A stretch of 64,000 bases of DNA from Gammaproteobacteria bacterium (lineage in GTDB: Bacteria; Pseudomonadota; Gammaproteobacteria; Steroidobacterales; Woeseiaceae). The translations under genes and the position numbers were made by a program. The notes below the pieces were generated by a model, which saw only the letters and a list, made by a program, of their open reading frames with translations, made no database searches and was not told the origin of the DNA. The stretch is from assembly GCA_022600955.1 (NCBI GenBank), contig JAHZJK010000023.1:62001-126000 (forward strand). Direction: 5' to 3'. Below are positions 29,440 through 39,852 of this stretch, piece by piece. Position 1 is the stretch's first letter. Each line of letters begins with the position of its first letter.

Positions 29440-30241
29440 GCAAGCCAGACGTCGTAAGCCTAAACAGGCGCCGCGTTTCACATTGCCAAAGATTCGCGTC
29501 GCTCGCATCGTTACGCCGCTGTTGGCAGTGGGTTTCGTATTCGCAACCTATCAGGTCAGCCTGAGAATGCTGGACCGTGAAATTACATCGATCGAAATCA
29601 GCGCACCGTTCCAGCGTGTGACGGCCTTGCACATTGAAGAGGCAATCAGCGAAGAAATCGAGGCGGGTTTTGTTGGTGCAAGTCTGGACACGATCCGGGA
29701 ACAAATAGTTGCGTTGCCGTGGATAGATCAGGCGCGTGTGTCTCGCCGCTGGCCAAGTCGAATTGCGATTTCCGTCACCGAGCAGATTCCCGCAGCTGTC
29801 TGGGGTGACAGCGGCTTGTTGAATACGCGCGGCGAGCTGTTCGTCAGCGAACTGCGGCACACACCCGCAGAGTTGCCGAAGCTGAGTGGCCCGGATGCAC
29901 GTTCGGCAGAAGTCGCTGCGCGCTATCTGAGTGTGCGCGAACAACTGATTCCGGTTGGCCTGGACGTGCGGCGAGTGCATCTCGATGCCCGCGGTTCCTG
30001 GGAAATGACATTGCAAAGTGGCATTGAGGTTCGCCTCGGCCGCCGCGATGTTGCCGAGCGTACCGACCTGTTTCTTGACGTCGTGGCCGACATCATTACC
30101 GGGCGAGCCGCGGATATTGACTACGTCGACATGCGCTATGGCAACGGCTTTACGATCGGCTGGAAGAGTGGTCTGCAAACACCGGTGAATGAGTCGGAAA
30201 AAGAAGATGCAGCAATGTTCGCTGCCAGAGGTAGGGATTGA
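29429..30241 (+). CDS. ftsQ: Cell division protein FtsQ
   Basis: FtsQ is the bitopic scaffold of the FtsQLB complex. From ATG 29429 the 270 residues have a very basic cytoplasmic tail (MARKQARRRKPKQAPRF), one membrane helix (about 26-42), a POTRA domain (IEISAPFQRVTALHIEEAI...), and the FtsQ beta-domain. Typical phrases are WIDQARVSRRWPSRIAISV and the late YVDMRYGNGFTIGWK. It ends directly against the ftsA start. Confidence 0.94.
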   Translation: MARKQARRRKPKQAPRFTLPKIRVARIVTPLLAVGFVFATYQVSLRMLDREITSIEISAPFQRVTALHIEEAISEEIEAGFVGASLDTIREQIVALPWIDQARVSRRWPSRIAISVTEQIPAAVWGDSGLLNTRGELFVSELRHTPAELPKLSGPDARSAEVAARYLSVREQLIPVGLDVRRVHLDARGSWEMTLQSGIEVRLGRRDVAERTDLFLDVVADIITGRAADIDYVDMRYGNGFTIGWKSGLQTPVNESEKEDAAMFAARGRD

Positions 30242-31480
30242 ATGTCCAAGAGGCCTGACAAGAACCTGATCGTTGGACTCGACATCGGTACGTCGAAAGT
30301 CGTCGCCATAGTCGGCGAGGTCAACGAGGAAGGCAATATCGAAGTCGTCGGTATTGGCTCGCACCCATCGCGCGGCCTGAAGAAAGGCGTGGTCGTCAAT
30401 ATCGAGTCCACTGTGCATTCCATTCAGCGCGCAGTGGAGGAGGCCGAGCTCATGGCCGGCTGTGATATCCACTCTGTATACACCGGCATTGCCGGCAGCC
30501 ATGTGCGTAGTCTCAATTCTCACGGCATCGTTGCGATACGCGACTCGGAAGTCAGCCCGAACGATGTCGACCGCGTTATCGACGCTGCGCGTGCCGTCGC
30601 CATTCCTGCAGATCAGAAAATCTTGCATATCCTGCCGCAGGAATTTGTCATCGATAATCAGGAGGGTATTCGTGAGCCGGTCGGAATGTCCGGTGTGCGG
30701 CTGGAAGCAAAAGTACACATGGTGACCGGCGCCGAGAGTGCGGCACAGAATATCGTCAAGTGCGTGCAGCGTTGCGGACTGGAAGTGGATGACATTGTGC
30801 TGGAGCAACTGGCATCCAGTTATTCCGTGCTGACGGATGATGAAAAGGAGCTTGGCTCCTGCATCGTCGATATTGGTGGCGGCACCACGGACATCGCCGT
30901 TTTTCTTGGCGGTGCGATCCAGCACACAGCGGTGATTCCAATTGCCGGTGACCAGGTCACTAATGACATCGCCGTGTCGATGCGAACGCCAACCCAATAC
31001 GCCGAGGAAATTAAGATCAAGTACGCATGCGCGCTTTCACAGCTCGCGAACCCGGACGAAACCATTGAAGTGCCGAGTGTTGGTGAGCGGCCGCCGCGCA
31101 GGCTTGCACGGCAAACGCTCGCAGAAATCGTTGAGCCACGTTACGAAGAGTTGTTCGGCCTGGTGCGGGATGAGTTGCGCAGAAGCGGTTTTGAAGAATT
31201 GATCGCAGCGGGCGTCGTAATTACGGGCGGCAGCGCAAAGATGGAAGGAGCGGTCGAACTGGCGGAGGAGGTTTTTCATATGCCGGTCCGCCTCGGTGCG
31301 CCGCAATACGTCGAAGGTCTCGGCGATGTCATACGAAATCCGATTCATGCCACGGGCGTGGGTCTGTTGTTGTACGGGTTCGAAAATTTGTCTCGTCGTG
31401 ATCAGCGCAGTACGCCGATCGGCGGCAATCTAGGGGAAGTCTGGGAGCGCATGAAATCGTGGTTCCAGGGCCAGTTTTAG
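30242..31480 (+). CDS. ftsA: Cell division protein FtsA
   Basis: FtsA is the actin-like ATPase that anchors FtsZ to the membrane. The 412 residues show phosphate-1 LDIGTSKVVAIVGEV, phosphate-2 IVDIGGGTTDIAVF, the adenosine motif VVITGGSAKMEG, and the C-terminal amphipathic membrane-targeting helix (VWERMKSWFQGQF). Length fits the family (about 410-420). It starts immediately after the ftsQ stop. Confidence 0.97.
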   Translation: MSKRPDKNLIVGLDIGTSKVVAIVGEVNEEGNIEVVGIGSHPSRGLKKGVVVNIESTVHSIQRAVEEAELMAGCDIHSVYTGIAGSHVRSLNSHGIVAIRDSEVSPNDVDRVIDAARAVAIPADQKILHILPQEFVIDNQEGIREPVGMSGVRLEAKVHMVTGAESAAQNIVKCVQRCGLEVDDIVLEQLASSYSVLTDDEKELGSCIVDIGGGTTDIAVFLGGAIQHTAVIPIAGDQVTNDIAVSMRTPTQYAEEIKIKYACALSQLANPDETIEVPSVGERPPRRLARQTLAEIVEPRYEELFGLVRDELRRSGFEELIAAGVVITGGSAKMEGAVELAEEVFHMPVRLGAPQYVEGLGDVIRNPIHATGVGLLLYGFENLSRRDQRSTPIGGNLGEVWERMKSWFQGQF

Positions 31481-31517
31481 TAGCAGTTTTATTGTTTTAA
31501 AAGCGGAGGAACACTCA

Positions 31518-32663
31518 ATGTTTGAACTAATGGATGCGCATAGCTCTAGCGCTGTCATCAAAGTCATCGGTGTCGGTGGCGGCGGTGGTAACGCTGTCGC
31601 ACACATGGTGGAAACCGGCATCGAAGGTGTCGATTTCATCTGTGCGAATACGGACTCGCAAGCGCTCAAGGGATCGCGCGTGCGGACATCGTTGCAGATT
31701 GGCTGCAACATTACGAAAGGACTCGGCGCTGGCGCTGATCCTGATATCGGCCGTCAGGCGGCGATGGAAGATCGTGACCGGATTCTCGAAGTGATCGAGG
31801 GTGCGGACATGCTGTTCATCACGGCTGGTATGGGCGGCGGAACAGGCACAGGTGCGGCACCGATCGTGGCGCAGGTTGCCAAGGAACTTGGAATACTGAC
31901 CGTTGCTGTCGTCACCAAGCCTTTCCAGATGGAAGGCGGCAAACGCATGACAATCGCGGAGAGCGGCATTGGCGAGCTCGGTAAATACGTCGACTCACTG
32001 ATCACAATCCCGAACGAGAAGCTGTTAACTGTTCTCGGCGGCGAGACAACGCTGCTCGACGCATTTCGCTCTGCCAACCAGGTTCTGCAAGGCGCTGTAC
32101 AAGGTATTGCCGAGCTGATCACGCGACCGGGTCTGATTAACGTCGACTTTGCCGACGTCAGAACCGTAATGTCGGAAATGGGCATGGCGATGATGGGTTC
32201 AGGTACATCGTCTGGTGAGGATCGTGCTCGTGAAGCAGCAGAAGCCGCTGCATCGAGCCCGCTGCTCGAAGACATCAATCTTGCAGGTGCGAACGGCATA
32301 CTTGTCAACGTAACGGCGGGCATGGATCTTTCGATTGGCGAGTTCCAGGAAGTTGGCAATACCGTTAAGGAATACGCGTCTGACAATGCGACTGTGGTTG
32401 TCGGCACGGTGATCGATCCGGAAATGACGGATCGCATTCGCGTAACGGTTGTTGCAACCGGCCTCGGCAAGCAGGCAGCAAACGCCGACTCGCCGATGCG
32501 TATTGTGCGCCGGCCGGCTGCACAGGCTGAGCCCAACTACCAGGCGATGGAGAAGCCAACCGTACAGCGGCAACGTGCTGTCGGTGATGGTCTCGACAAC
32601 GGTCCTGGGCTGCAGGAAGAATTGCTGGATATTCCAGCATTCCTGCGCCGCCAGGCTGACTAG
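31518..32663 (+). CDS. ftsZ: Cell division protein FtsZ
   Basis: FtsZ is the tubulin-like GTPase that forms the division ring. The 381 residues carry the tubulin signature GMGGGTGTG (104-112), GVGGGGGNAV near the N-terminus, and the T7 loop region NVDFADVRTVM. A variable linker leads to the conserved C-terminal peptide LDIPAFLRRQ that binds FtsA, ZipA and ZapD. The 37-base gap after ftsA holds a strong GGAGGAA Shine-Dalgarno, suitable for higher expression than its neighbours. Confidence 0.98.
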   Translation: MFELMDAHSSSAVIKVIGVGGGGGNAVAHMVETGIEGVDFICANTDSQALKGSRVRTSLQIGCNITKGLGAGADPDIGRQAAMEDRDRILEVIEGADMLFITAGMGGGTGTGAAPIVAQVAKELGILTVAVVTKPFQMEGGKRMTIAESGIGELGKYVDSLITIPNEKLLTVLGGETTLLDAFRSANQVLQGAVQGIAELITRPGLINVDFADVRTVMSEMGMAMMGSGTSSGEDRAREAAEAAASSPLLEDINLAGANGILVNVTAGMDLSIGEFQEVGNTVKEYASDNATVVVGTVIDPEMTDRIRVTVVATGLGKQAANADSPMRIVRRPAAQAEPNYQAMEKPTVQRQRAVGDGLDNGPGLQEELLDIPAFLRRQAD

Positions 32664-32678
32664 GCCTGGGCCCAGGCC
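32663..32678. repeat. 16-bp perfect palindrome at the ftsZ stop
   Basis: GGCCTGGGCCCAGGCC begins on the last base of the ftsZ TAG codon. It is fully self-complementary. There is no U-tract after it, so it is not a standard intrinsic terminator; a protein binding site or part of a larger folded 3' region is possible. Confidence 0.8.
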
Positions 32679-32705
32679 AAGGCCAGCAGTAACCGGGTAG
32701 TTTGA

Positions 32706-32775
32706 TGCCCGGGGCAGGTAACTCCGCTTGCCGACCCGGATTAGTCCGGGTCGGCTACCTGACCGACCCCGGGCA
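32706..32775. repeat. Nested three-part inverted repeat between ftsZ and lpxC
   Basis: Three concentric pairs of arms are visible: 32706-32714 with 32767-32775 (9 bp), 32715-32720 with 32756-32761 (6 bp), and 32731-32740 with 32745-32754 (10 bp around TTAG). Together they fold about 70 bases into one long branched hairpin. No U-run follows, and lpxC starts 99 bases later. It may limit read-through from ftsZ, protect mRNA ends or be a repeat element. Confidence 0.85.
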
Positions 32776-32873
32776 CAGACACCTCTCAAAACCCTTGATT
32801 GCTTTGTTCTAACAGTCTGAATTTAATAGTATTTTGGGTTTTTCTAGGAATTTATGATAGGCTTCGCCGCGAC

Positions 32874-33782
32874 ATGCTTCGACAAAGAACCTTAAAAACC
32901 ACGATTCGCGCCACGGGTGTTGGCCTGCACAGCGGCGAAAAAGTCTACATGACGCTGCGCCCTGCTGCTGAGAACACGGGAATCGTGTTTCATCGTGTCG
33001 ATCTTGAGGAGCCAGTAGATATTCAGGCGGACCCACGCCTGGTGACAGAGACCATGCTGGGTACGACATTGACTCAGGATGGCATCAAGGTTGCGACCGT
33101 TGAACACCTGATGTCTGCGCTGGCGGGTCTGGGTATCGACAATCTGCACGTCGACCTGTCCGCTGCTGAAGTTCCGATCATGGACGGAAGTGCCGGGCCA
33201 TTCGTATTCCTGCTGCAGTCGGCAGGTATCGAAGAACAAAACGTCGCGAAACGGTTTATTCGCATCAAGAAGACGGTGCGCGTGGAAGAAGAAGACAAGT
33301 GGGCCGAGCTCGTGCCATTTGATGGATTCAAAGTTAATTTCGAGGTGTACTTCAATCACCCCGTTTTTAACAAGCTGTCACAGCAAGCGACGATCGATTT
33401 TTCCTCCACATCTTTTCTCAAAGAGGTGAGTCGCGCACGCACGTTTTGTTTCCTGCGCGATGTAGAGGCGCTACGCGAACGCAACCTGACGTTGGGCGGC
33501 AGCATGGATAACGCCATCGTGCTCGATGACTACCGCATCCTCAACGAGGATGGGTTGCGCTATTCCAATGAGTTTGTCATCCACAAAATTCTTGATGCAA
33601 TTGGTGATGCGTACCTTCTGGGTCACAGTCTGATCGGCGAACTGCGTGCCTATAAATCGGGACACGATCTGAACAACAAACTGCTGCGTGCAATGCTGGC
33701 GGATGAATCAGCGTGGGAGGAAGTGACCTTCGAAGACTCACGCAAAGCGCCTATTTCCTACGCAACGCCAGCCTACGCTTAA
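32874..33782 (+). CDS. lpxC: UDP-3-O-acyl-N-acetylglucosamine deacetylase LpxC
   Basis: LpxC is the zinc hydrolase that commits UDP-GlcNAc to lipid A. From ATG 32874 it is 302 aa (E. coli 305) and starts [20 protein letters not shown]. Zinc ligands are His78 (VEHLMSA), His237 and Asp241 (HKILDAIGD), with His264 (KSGHDLNN) as the catalytic acid. The frame is open 25 codons upstream, but without family similarity. A possible -10 TATGAT lies at 32853-32858. The last four bases overlap the convergent DciA-like gene. Confidence 0.97.
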   Translation: MLRQRTLKTTIRATGVGLHSGEKVYMTLRPAAENTGIVFHRVDLEEPVDIQADPRLVTETMLGTTLTQDGIKVATVEHLMSALAGLGIDNLHVDLSAAEVPIMDGSAGPFVFLLQSAGIEEQNVAKRFIRIKKTVRVEEEDKWAELVPFDGFKVNFEVYFNHPVFNKLSQQATIDFSSTSFLKEVSRARTFCFLRDVEALRERNLTLGGSMDNAIVLDDYRILNEDGLRYSNEFVIHKILDAIGDAYLLGHSLIGELRAYKSGHDLNNKLLRAMLADESAWEEVTFEDSRKAPISYATPAYA

Positions 33783-34078
33783 CCTTGCGAGACCCGCACA
33801 CGACAGGCACTGGCTGATACGCCAGCGTCCTTCGCTGCGGCCAGCATTGTGTCGGCCTGGTAGCGCAATCTGGACGCCCAGGCGGACGACGCACAGATCA
33901 CAACCAGCTCGCCGTCTTCCCGCACATTCGCCGCGACCACGGCGGCCCGCTCATCCTCCGGCAGCGAGGCCGCGATCACCTCTGTGAGCTCGCCGAGCCG
34001 CTTGGCGCGCTTGATGATGTTCCCTAACTCCCCGTCATTACTGGGATTTAAGAGGTTTTGAAGCTTGTCAGCTGGCAT
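33779..34078 (-). CDS. Short DUF721 (DciA-like) protein
   Basis: DUF721/DciA proteins load the replicative helicase DnaB in bacteria lacking DnaC. This product is only 99 aa and corresponds to the conserved DUF721 core: [41 protein letters not shown], which has the typical 'L.V...S..WA..L.' pattern. It lacks the longer tails seen in some DciA proteins. Its location between lpxC and the M23-secA pair is conserved in pseudomonads and relatives. It converges with lpxC with a four-base overlap of stops. Confidence 0.72.
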   Translation of the reverse strand: MPADKLQNLLNPSNDGELGNIIKRAKRLGELTEVIAASLPEDERAAVVAANVREDGELVVICASSAWASRLRYQADTMLAAAKDAGVSASACRVRVSQG

Positions 34079-34115
34079 AAAAATGTGACGCAGTTAGCGC
34101 TTTTCTCCTGATGTA

Positions 34116-34131
34116 GGTGACCCCGGTCACC
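34116..34131. promoter_or_regulatory. Operator-like palindrome GGTGACC-CC-GGTCACC
   Basis: A perfect 7-bp inverted repeat with a two-base centre lies 38 bases upstream of the DciA-like start and about 45 bases before the riboswitch aptamer, in the divergent promoter region. Its symmetry and spacing suit a dimeric regulator. No known factor is assigned. Confidence 0.5.
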
Positions 34132-34175
34132 CTTCGCGGGGCCTTGCCTTGTAATGATTTCCGACATTATGCATA

Positions 34176-34268
34176 GTTTCGCAACGATAAAGGCATACCC
34201 GTTGAAAGGCGGGGTCGCAAAACCACCGGTCTAAGGGCGAAATCCTAGGACAGCGGGGCTACCGAAGT
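34176..34268 (+). ncRNA. Cyclic-di-GMP-I (GEMM-I) riboswitch aptamer
   Basis: The conserved GEMM-I blocks occur in order and at the right spacing: AAAGGCATACC (34190-34199 region), a GAAA-capped stem (CCCGTT-GAAA-GGCGGG), GTCGCAAAACCACCGGTCTAA (34214-34234 region), a second stem (GTCTAAGG / CCTAGGAC), and AGCGGGGCTACCGA (34252-34265). This matches the Vibrio Vc2 aptamer nearly block for block. The C of AGCGGGG and the G of the early AAAGGC correspond to the ligand-recognising C and G. A possible promoter (TTGTAA at 34149, CATAGT at 34172) precedes it. It lies in the leader of the M23 gene. The 5' boundary is approximate. Confidence 0.93.
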
Positions 34269-34385
34269 GAGCAGGTACAGCAAGTTGAATACAACTCTAA
34301 TAAGTGAGCGCGGCTCAATAATCCGCGACTTCGGAACTTGCATGACGAATAAGCAAATACTCTTGACGCACTTGAGGCGTACTCG
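34269..34385 (+). promoter_or_regulatory. Probable riboswitch expression platform upstream of the M23 gene
   Basis: After the aptamer come 117 bases with foldable parts. ACTTCGG (34328-34334) is a perfect complement of CCGAAGT (34262-34268), the 3' edge of the aptamer. A CGCGG/CCGCG hairpin (34309-34327) sits between them. Near the start, ACGC (34366-34369) and GCGT (34377-34380) frame the Shine-Dalgarno GAGG (34374-34377). This suggests control of translation or mRNA folding; no terminator with a U-tract is seen. Confidence 0.5.
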
Positions 34386-35318
34386 ATGAATGTCGTAATT
34401 TTTGGCAAGGGGTTCGGAAAACCCCGGCAAGTAAACCTGTCCGGCGTGACTGCCGGTTTAGGTGTTGTTGCTGTTGTCGGCGGCATTATCGGTATTGGAT
34501 TTCTGGCAGGATCCTGGCACGCAGCGCGTACCGGATCCGGTATTAGCAATTCCGAGTTGGGCGGAATTACCGCGCAGCTGGAATCGCAACGCGATGGTAT
34601 TGATGCGATTCGCCAGGAAAACGAAGATACACTTGACGCGCTGTCAATCCGCATTGCGCAGATGAACGCGCGCGTCATTCGACTCGACGCTCTGGGCCGT
34701 CGCCTGACTGAAATGGCAGAGATCGAAGACGGTGAGTTTGATTTTGATTCGGACCCTGCAGTCGGTGGTCCGGAAGAGCCAATGGCTGCCGGATCGAATG
34801 TTGCTGTTCCGGAAGTTCTCGAGGCGATGAGTTCCCTGAATGCGCAGCTGAGTAATCGTGAAGCACAGCTTAATGTGCTTGAAGGCGTACTCATGAATCA
34901 GAACCTGAGTGACCGCGTCTATCCTCAGGGTCGACCTGTCAAAGCCGGTTGGCTCTCGTCATACTTCGGGAAGCGCACGGACCCGTTCACGGGCAAACCT
35001 GCGAACCACACCGGAATCGACTTCGCGGGCAAGCACGGCGCCGAGATAGTCGCTGTTGCCGATGGCGTGGTGACCTGGTCGTCCGACCGATATGGCTACG
35101 GCATAATGGTCGAAATCAATCATGGCAACGGCTATTCAACTCGCTACGCCCACAATTCAGAGAATCTGGTCGCTGTGGGTGATGAAGTACGCAAGGGCCA
35201 GGTCGTCGCTCTGATGGGCAAGACAGGGCGCGCCACGGGCCCGAACCTTCATTTTGAAGTGTTGCAAAATGGCCGCCGCGTCAACCCGGTCAAGTTCATA
35301 CGCGATTCCTCCAAGTAA
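34386..35318 (+). CDS. Membrane-anchored M23 (LytM-type) peptidase
   Basis: This is a predicted periplasmic peptidoglycan endopeptidase or amidase activator. The 310 residues have one N-terminal membrane helix (about 21-43), a coiled coil (about 56-112), a linker, and a C-terminal LytM domain (about 183-305). Zinc ligand candidates are His208 and Asp212 (NHTGID) and His289 (GPNLHFEV); His256 (YAHN) is present. The first histidine of the usual HxH is Asn287, so catalysis may be weakened. The gene lies directly upstream of secA, the secM position of enterics, and is led by a c-di-GMP riboswitch. ATG 34386 has GAGG eight bases upstream. Confidence 0.88.
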   Translation: MNVVIFGKGFGKPRQVNLSGVTAGLGVVAVVGGIIGIGFLAGSWHAARTGSGISNSELGGITAQLESQRDGIDAIRQENEDTLDALSIRIAQMNARVIRLDALGRRLTEMAEIEDGEFDFDSDPAVGGPEEPMAAGSNVAVPEVLEAMSSLNAQLSNREAQLNVLEGVLMNQNLSDRVYPQGRPVKAGWLSSYFGKRTDPFTGKPANHTGIDFAGKHGAEIVAVADGVVTWSSDRYGYGIMVEINHGNGYSTRYAHNSENLVAVGDEVRKGQVVALMGKTGRATGPNLHFEVLQNGRRVNPVKFIRDSSK

Positions 35319-35474
35319 CCCGGCTGTCCCGCAAGAATCACGAGAGTTTTCGGCCCCGGCCGAGGGTCCTTGTGAATGCGAAAAACGCCCATAAATCGCC
35401 TGATTAGATAGTTAATGTCGCCGCAAAAGCTATAGAATAGCGGCCTTTGTTTGACCGTATCCTTAGGAGCCTCA

Positions 35475-38360
<2,886 letters not shown>

Positions 38361-38369
38361 TGTGACAGC

Positions 38370-38762
38370 ATGAATCACTATGATGTCGCAGCCGGTATTC
38401 TGTGCGATCCGGACGGTCGAGTCCTGATCGCTGAGCGGCTTGGCGATGGGCCGTTTCATGGCATGTGGGAATTTCCGGGAGGCAAGATTGCCGCGGGAGA
38501 GACTGCACCGGAAGCACTGTCGCGCGAACTCGCTGAAGAACTCGGCATCGAGGTTACAGTCTGTTCGTCGTTCATGAATCTGCGGCACGAGTATGACGAC
38601 CGTATCGTGACGATTGAGTTTTTTATCGTCAGCGACTGGAACAGCGAACCTGTTGGCAGGGAAGGGCAGCAATTACGCTGGGTCCCGAGACGTTCGCTCG
38701 ACGCGAATCAATTGCTACCCGCAGATGTGCCGGTTGTCGAGGCTCTGCAGCAAAACCATTAG
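38370..38762 (+). CDS. mutT: 8-oxo-dGTP diphosphatase MutT (Nudix)
   Basis: MutT removes oxidised 8-oxo-dGTP from the nucleotide pool to prevent A:T to C:G errors. The 130-residue protein has a perfect Nudix box from Gly38 to Ile60 (G-x5-E-x7-RELAEELGI). The MutT-type context is also present: VAAGILCDPDGRVLIAER, and HGMWEFPGGK before the box. The thiamine-phosphate-synthase fusion seen in some MutT proteins is absent. It follows secA by nine bases, as in E. coli, and converges on zapD across 182 bases. Confidence 0.92.
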   Translation: MNHYDVAAGILCDPDGRVLIAERLGDGPFHGMWEFPGGKIAAGETAPEALSRELAEELGIEVTVCSSFMNLRHEYDDRIVTIEFFIVSDWNSEPVGREGQQLRWVPRRSLDANQLLPADVPVVEALQQNH

Positions 38763-38944
38763 CCGAAATATCCGGCTGCTGACCTGACATTCTGAAACTA
38801 CGAGATGAGCGTACGACGAGTGTAAGGCACAGGGATGCTGCCGATACGCCAATGCCTTCTCCACGACCAGCGCCGGATCAAGCACTGTGTGTTGTGACGT
38901 CTGAAACACATCGGTCGATGTCAGATCAGTTGGCGGAAATAGAA

Positions 38945-39745
38945 CTAGCAGATCGATAACTGAAACGGCGTGTCGTGGCCTGTCTGGACGGCGCGACTCT
39001 CAGTCGTCGACCATTCGAGAAACCGCACTGTAAATCGATGTTGGCTACCGCTGATTTCGGGAAACAAATTAGACCCGGGTGCAATGCTGACTCGAAGCAG
39101 GCAGCAATTGCTGTCTTTCTGCATACTGTGTTGGTACATGCCGTTGATCGCGACTTTCTCATTTGGCTGTGCGCTTTCGCGAATGAGCCAGAGGACTTCA
39201 GTGACCGCGTCGCATAATGGCCTGACGCAATGAATCCACGTTGCCATGTCTTCTTGCCGACGCTGCAGAGGTTGTCGTAACCAGTGACTGTATTCCGGCA
39301 GATCAAATTCGCAGGTGCCACCGGGAATGGCACTGCGGTGCTTGATCGCGTTCAGGAAATCACTGTCCTTTAAGGGTTGCAGGAATCCCGTGCCGATCGA
39401 GACAATCTCGTCACGGCTACTGGAAAGATTGTGCATTATTGTGTCGAGTCGCCCGCCGTCGACCCCGTGGTGCGCCTGAAACCGCTCCAGCGCAGATATC
39501 TGGTGGTCCAGTTCTTTATGCACCTCGCTGCGCACGTCACCACGCGACAAAATCGCCAGAATTTCAAGCAAAGTGGAAATCGTGCTCCTCGTCGCCCAAT
39601 CCGCGTCGCCGTCACTGTGATAGAGCATCTGCTGGTACAGATATTCGAGGCGCAAAAATGTGCGCATTCGCTCCGACAGGGGCTGCTCGTAGTGTGCGAA
39701 TTCTATCGCAGAGCCGGCAGCGACTTTTCCAGCAGGTTTGGCCAT
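38945..39745 (-). CDS. zapD: Cell division protein ZapD
   Basis: ZapD (YacF, DUF1342) binds the FtsZ C-terminal peptide and crosslinks filaments. The 266 residues align by eye with the E. coli protein: FAHYEQPLSERMRTFLRLEYLYQQ, RGDVRSEVHKELDHQ, LSSSRDEIVSIGTGFL, SAIPGGTCEFDLPEYSHWL, WIHCVRPLCDAVTEVLWLIRESA, NGMYQHSM and FPEISGSQHRFTVRF. A C-terminal stretch after that is slightly longer than in E. coli. Normally coaE lies directly upstream and yacG downstream; here a plus-strand gene separates coaE, and no yacG is found in the 182-base gap to mutT. Confidence 0.92.
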   Translation of the reverse strand: MAKPAGKVAAGSAIEFAHYEQPLSERMRTFLRLEYLYQQMLYHSDGDADWATRSTISTLLEILAILSRGDVRSEVHKELDHQISALERFQAHHGVDGGRLDTIMHNLSSSRDEIVSIGTGFLQPLKDSDFLNAIKHRSAIPGGTCEFDLPEYSHWLRQPLQRRQEDMATWIHCVRPLCDAVTEVLWLIRESAQPNEKVAINGMYQHSMQKDSNCCLLRVSIAPGSNLFPEISGSQHRFTVRFLEWSTTESRAVQTGHDTPFQLSIC

Positions 39746-39852
39746 TGCTCTATTTTGCGCCAGCTGGTGAGGTGAGGCAAATCGCGGCTACGTCGTAGCT
39801 GTATTCGATATAGAATCCCCATGGTGAGGCCGGCAACGGGTGTGCGGCGAAA

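Noticed and set aside
29243-30997. A 584-codon open frame on the minus strand
   Set aside because: It lies wholly antisense to ddl, ftsQ and ftsA, which have clear families and tight overlaps; the translation shows only mirror codon bias and no domain.
35350-35363. TCGGCC-CC-GGCCGA hairpin after the M23 gene as a terminator
   Set aside because: The stem is short and no U-tract follows on either strand; read-through into secA is as likely.
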